Shown here: one piece after another, positions 61,601 through 64,000 of the stretch
Layout of the letters: each line of letters starts with the position of its first letter
Position numbering within the stretch: the first letter of the stretch is position 1
Assembly: GCF_024868665.1 (NCBI RefSeq)
Contig: NC_079910.1
Span: forward strand, 8,404,976 to 8,468,975
Reading direction: 5' to 3'
DNA from: Triplophysa rosa
Taxonomy: Eukaryota; Chordata; Actinopteri; Cypriniformes; Nemacheilidae
Length of the DNA stretch: 64,000 nucleotides
Program-made: the position numbers and the translations under genes
Notes under the pieces: generated by a model
The model's input: only the letters and a program-made list of their open reading frames with translations
What the model was told of the DNA's origin: nothing
The model's database searches: none

Positions 61601-62588
61601 GGTTTTTTTAGTTACTGATGTTGATGTGTTTCTTTTCAGTACTTTGAATATACATCACACAATGAGTTGAGACACAACATAGGAAAGCAGCTCTGCTTGC
61701 ATGCATCTCATTACCCAGAGCAAGTGAAGATTGAACTCTGTACATTAAAGGGAAAAGGCAGTAGTCTGGTTCCTGAACAAGAGTGGGAGTTTACAGAAGT
61801 AAGTGTATTTACTCTTAGAACACTGTACTGACAGATTAATGTGTGAATAATTTTTTGCTTTTTCCTTCCCCTTCGTTTTCCTTTATACCTCCCCCTACTG
61901 GCTGATATTATATATTACATTATGCACAGTGCAGACAAAATAGTGAAAGGGTGGACGTTATTGTCATTGCAGTCTGGTCAGGTGCAGACATCAGTCACTT
62001 CACCTGTCACAGTTCTTTCAAATGTTGACAACATGCAAACTGAAAAAAGAGCTCTACTCTATATTGACTCTTTTGAATACTGCTGGCAGGTCTCCATAGT
62101 TTACCCAAAAATGAAAATTCTGTGATTTATTTACCTTCACGTAGTTCAAAAACTGTGTATGACTCTTTCTTTTGTGGACCATAACAGAAGATATTTTGAG
62201 AAATGTGTCCGTGGTTTTGTGACCATACAGTGGGGGTTCAATGTTGTTTGGTTACCAGCATTCTTCACAAAAAAATAGTGTTGTGCAGAAGAAAGTCATA
62301 CAGGTTTGGAATAACATAAGGGAGAGTAAATGATGAAAGAATTAAAATTTTGGGGTGAACTATCCCTTTACAAGACCACCTGAATTGCTCCTTGAATTTG
62401 ATAGTTCACATTCACCATATTCTGATATCATCTGTTTTACATTCTATTATTTGTTGTTTTCCTATTCATTTCAGGATAAACTATTAAAGAATCCCGCATC
62501 TGGAACGTGCCTCCACTTTAAGGGCAATCAGCTAGTAATGAGCCCTTGCAATTCAATAATCCTTCACCAGCACTGGGCTTTCAGTTGA
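55187..62588 (+). CDS. galnt6: polypeptide N-acetylgalactosaminyltransferase 6 (10 coding exons)
   Basis: A Golgi enzyme that transfers GalNAc from UDP-GalNAc to serine or threonine, the first step of mucin-type O-glycosylation. Coding parts: 55187-55665, 56543-56715, 57459-57608, 57982-58216, 60706-60823, 60934-61134, 61241-61372, 61458-61559, 61640-61798, 62475-62588. All introns are GT-AG and phases join, giving 620 residues plus stop; the human protein has about 622. Order: short basic tail (MRLMRRR), one signal-anchor helix (about 11-29), stem, GT-A catalytic domain with DAH (265-267, the DxH manganese motif) and WGGEN (375-379), then a ricin-type lectin domain (about 490-620) with QCLD and a final QHW. 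The N-terminus and [16 protein letters not shown] region resemble GALNT6 more than GALNT3, its closest relative. A good start context (AAAATG) follows the acceptor by 13 bases. The gene looks intact. Confidence 0.95.
56062..56358. mobile_element. hAT-like palindromic MITE with 8-bp target duplication
   Basis: Ends GGGGCTGTTCAACGATTAAT and ATTAATCGC...TCGTTGAACAGCCC are inverted; GAATAAAAGTTTGTGTTTA mirrors TAAACACAAACTTTTATTC. ATTTGACT flanks both sides (56054-56061 and 56359-56366). A (TA)n run sits in the middle. Located in galnt6, between its first two coding exons. Confidence 0.82.
56543..56715 (+). CDS. galnt6: galnt6 coding exon 2: start of GT-A domain
   Basis: Encodes [20 protein letters not shown], then [20 protein letters not shown] and [24 protein letters not shown] and LVDDAS are core family blocks of the UDP-binding half. 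Acceptor TTTACAG, donor GTGGGC, ends in phase 1. Confidence 0.95.
57459..57608 (+). CDS. galnt6: galnt6 coding exon 3: GT-A domain up to the DxH motif
   Basis: Encodes [20 protein letters not shown], then [17 protein letters not shown] and FLDAH. The metal-binding D-A-H lies at the very end of this exon. Donor GTACGT, ends in phase 1 inside the following cysteine codon. Confidence 0.95.
57982..58216 (+). CDS. galnt6: galnt6 coding exon 4: catalytic domain
   Basis: Encodes [20 protein letters not shown], then [31 protein letters not shown] and [16 protein letters not shown] is a family block. The acceptor TCATTGAAG is purine-rich but the frame joins. Donor GTGAGT, ends in phase 2. Confidence 0.94.
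58329..59345. repeat. older interspersed repeat hosting the palindromic element
   Basis: The left part (GGCTTTCACACTTGAAGTTT, AATGTGAAAGCTGTCAAGCG) and the right part (GTGCGCACCTGTCTACCGAA, CAAGTTGAGTGTGAAACCAA) look like two sides of one diverged element. Its exact ends are not resolved. Confidence 0.45.
58418..58777. mobile_element. 360-bp palindromic element rich in AGACGTCT-like units
   Basis: Ends GATAGCACACATACATCTGG and CCAGATGGATTGTGCTATC are inverted, and CGTCTATTTGACGTCTGCAT mirrors ATGCAGACGTCAAATAGACG. The interior repeats GACATCT, AGACGT and AGATGT motifs. It sits inside a larger repeat (about 58329-59345). Confidence 0.85.
59937..60112 (+). repeat. minisatellite, 33-bp unit, about five copies
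   Basis: Near-identical 33-bp units (GGGATTGTTGCATCACACAA, then CAAAAACATGATT). Because 33 is a multiple of three, the array gives chance open frames of repeated [11 protein letters not shown] on one strand and an analogous repeat on the other; neither is a gene. Confidence 0.95.
60359..60670. mobile_element. DNA element family B, copy 2
   Basis: Ends GAGGGTATGCA and CATACCCTC with TA on both sides (60357-60358 and 60671-60672). It shares CTTTCCCACGTGA and, in reverse, GGTGATCCTTACGACTTCC with copy 1. It ends about 35 bp before galnt6 coding exon 5. Confidence 0.8.
60706..60823 (+). CDS. galnt6: galnt6 coding exon 5: WGGEN motif
   Basis: Encodes [20 protein letters not shown], then [24 protein letters not shown] contacts the acceptor and UDP-GalNAc in the family. 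Acceptor TTTTTAG, donor GTTAGT, phase 0. Confidence 0.95.
60934..61134 (+). CDS. galnt6: galnt6 coding exon 6: end of catalytic domain
   Basis: Encodes [20 protein letters not shown], then [20 protein letters not shown] and [19 protein letters not shown]. The CGG...E..PCS.VGH pattern is the family signature near the catalytic loop. Acceptor GATCTCAG, donor GTAAGA, phase 0. Confidence 0.95.
61241..61372 (+). CDS. galnt6: galnt6 coding exon 7: linker to lectin domain
   Basis: Encodes [20 protein letters not shown], then [26 protein letters not shown] marks the end of the catalytic unit. Acceptor TGTATAG, donor GTAAGT, phase 0. Confidence 0.94.
61458..61559 (+). CDS. galnt6: galnt6 coding exon 8: lectin repeat alpha
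   Basis: Encodes [20 protein letters not shown], then [14 protein letters not shown]. It contains the QCLD of the first ricin-type repeat. Acceptor TGTGTAG, donor GTATAG, phase 0. Confidence 0.94.
61640..61798 (+). CDS. galnt6: galnt6 coding exon 9: lectin repeat beta
   Basis: Encodes [20 protein letters not shown], then [20 protein letters not shown] and EQEWEFTE. It contains the RHN...QLCL block and an EW pair closing the repeat. Acceptor CTTTTCAG, donor GTAAGT, phase 0. Confidence 0.94.
62097..62370. repeat. MITE family A, copy in the last galnt6 intron
   Basis: ACCCAAAAATGAAAATTCTG at the left and TTTTGGGGTGAACTATCCCT at the right mirror each other, with AAGATATTTTGAGAAATGTG inside. It ends about 100 bp before the last coding exon. 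Confidence 0.78.
62475..62588 (+). CDS. galnt6: galnt6 coding exon 10: lectin repeat gamma and stop
   Basis: Encodes [20 protein letters not shown], then [16 protein letters not shown] before TGA at 62586-62588. The closing HQHW matches the QxW motif of the gamma repeat. Acceptor CATTTCAG. Confidence 0.94.
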   Translation, partial: DKLLKNPASGTCLHFKGNQLVMSPCNSIILHQHWAFS

Positions 62589-63375
62589 CCTCACACTCCA
62601 AACAAGGAGCAAGGACGTTCACTCCCATAAGACCCACGCGGGAGGGCCAGCAGCCACGGCTCAGGCTGAAATAAGTCTGAATATTGCAAGCCTGAGTGCA
62701 TTCACTGGAAGTGTATTGGATAGATCATATCCATAAGCTACCAAAAGACATTGTGATGGTACTGGGGTCAGGATGCAAGTGCAGGTCATGCATATTAAAC
62801 TCACTGGAGCGCTGAAGAGTGAACAATCTGACAGAAAGAAGTTTACTGAAGATATGTTTTATTGACTGTTTTTGTTTACTGCCGCTTTTTTAAATGGTGT
62901 AGGTTTTATTTATTTTATAAAGAAGTAATTCAATATTTTTGCAACATTGTTAGTGTTGAGGCCAGTTTGAAGGGCCATTTCTGCCAATGATGTGGTGGTT
63001 TTGTATGAAGGAAAATAATTTGCACATGCAGCAGGGGAGTGAGGGTTGTGTTTCAGATGTTGTGAATTGCAAAAGAGCAGGACTAGTTTTTTGGTCCTTT
63101 TTAGTTTCTTTGAGCTTGAACCATCAGTATGTTTAATATAACACCTGGTGACTTCCATCATGTCTTTAATGTGCTGTGGGAGAGGGCTTAAATTCTTAGA
63201 AACAGTAATAATAATTCTTGTCATTTTGTACCGTTTGTGGAAACTGGCTACCACGTCGTCTACACTTTATAAGGTATAGGGGAATGGCTATCATTTATTT
63301 TTTACCGGTAGGCTGCAGACGACCTTATGCTTTTGTTTACAAAGATTGTAAAATAAACAGAGTATAGAAGACGGT
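62589..63375 (+). other. galnt6: galnt6 3' untranslated region
   Basis: Sequence after the stop with no recognisable coding potential. The first good AATAAA after the stop is at 63352-63357, so the UTR is likely about 780 bases. Confidence 0.5.
63352..63357 (+). terminator. galnt6: polyadenylation signal AATAAA of galnt6
   Basis: Canonical hexamer in the context TTGTAAAATAAACAG, about 765 bp past the stop codon; no earlier canonical hexamer was noticed in this UTR. Confidence 0.5.
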
Positions 63376-63379
63376 TCCT

Positions 63380-64000
63380 GGAATTAGTGTGGGCGAATGT
63401 GACGAAGCGTGAGAAGCAGTGTTGTTGAACCAGCATGTTTTAAACAAATTTGTGTGAGCAAATACCAGCTCAGGTGTCCAAATATTGCTTTTGCAGGGTA
63501 ATATAAAGTTGCAAAAGCTACAGTAAGACCCTCGTGCCATACAAGCCAATGGAAGCTACCAAAATCTGATTGTCAGTCAGTAGCCTATTAATTATATGGA
63601 CGGTTTCATCGGACGCACCTGTATTTGTTTATTAATATAACAATTCATTTTATATTTATTGTATTAAATGTAATTAAAACTACTCGACAGTTAATCCTTT
63701 ATGGAGGTCCACTGGAAGTTTAATTGAGCCCCATAACTTTCGTTGCCGCTAAAACCGTCTATAAAATATATATTAATATAGTCAGTCATAAAAACTGCAT
63801 GCATAATATTTATACTAGAATGATAGAAATTATGTTTAGGCAGGATCTTTAGTCTTGCTTACTGTATGAAACGAGTGTTTATTTATGGTGTGAGACAGCA
63901 GGTGCAGAGTCAGTATCCAGTGCTAACAGTGTGATTCGAGAGGAAGTTGTTTAGTTTTACTGTAAATTCTTAATAACCATCAACTTCCTCTTTTTAACGC
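63380..64000. other. unassigned sequence downstream of galnt6
   Basis: AT-rich DNA without an exon, repeat or RNA gene that I recognise. Confidence 0.4.

Overview
The window is vertebrate nuclear DNA, almost certainly from a ray-finned fish and most likely a cyprinid-type fish. It shows split genes with GT-AG introns, dense degenerate transposons of types common in cyprinid genomes (TTAA-flanked palindromic elements, hAT and DIRS relics, an R2/NeSL-like LINE, tRNA-derived SINEs) and long CA/GT microsatellites. There is no sign of prokaryotic genes, operons or CRISPR. Most short open reading frames are chance or lie in transposons.

Two genes lie head to tail on the + strand. The first is adenylate cyclase 6 (adcy6). 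I could place 21 coding exons from 13067 to 49757; all splice phases join and give 1169 residues, close to the mammalian length of 1168. A GC-richer block at about 10.24-10.62 kb and a splice-bounded segment at 12284-12475 are candidate 5' untranslated exons. The second is galnt6, a Golgi polypeptide N-acetylgalactosaminyltransferase. I placed 10 coding exons from 55187 to 62588, giving 620 residues, with a probable noncoding first exon ending at 53989. Both proteins look intact. They act in unrelated pathways: cAMP synthesis at the plasma membrane, and initiation of mucin-type O-glycosylation in the Golgi.

Layout: 1-10.2 kb is intergenic repeat-rich DNA (solo LTR at 3.0-3.6 kb, SINE at 4.77 kb, microsatellites at 7.3-9.1 kb). 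10.2-13.0 kb holds the probable adcy6 promoter and 5' region. 13.07-13.95 kb is coding exon 1. Intron 1 (18.7 kb) holds a decayed DIRS retrotransposon (14.36-18.1 kb) and many DNA-transposon relics. Exons 2-13 lie at 32.7-38.8 kb. Intron 13 carries a degenerate restriction-endonuclease-type LINE (about 39.0-42.7 kb) followed by a SINE. Exons 14-21 lie at 43.4-49.76 kb. The intergenic stretch at 50.3-53.7 kb holds a hAT MITE with a perfect 8-bp target duplication and a 1.58-kb TTAA element. galnt6 fills 53.9-63.4 kb.

I found no convincing new biological system. The most interesting content is the transposon archaeology: several elements whose ends and target-site duplications can be read directly, including elements nested in one another, plus a few unusual residues in adcy6.
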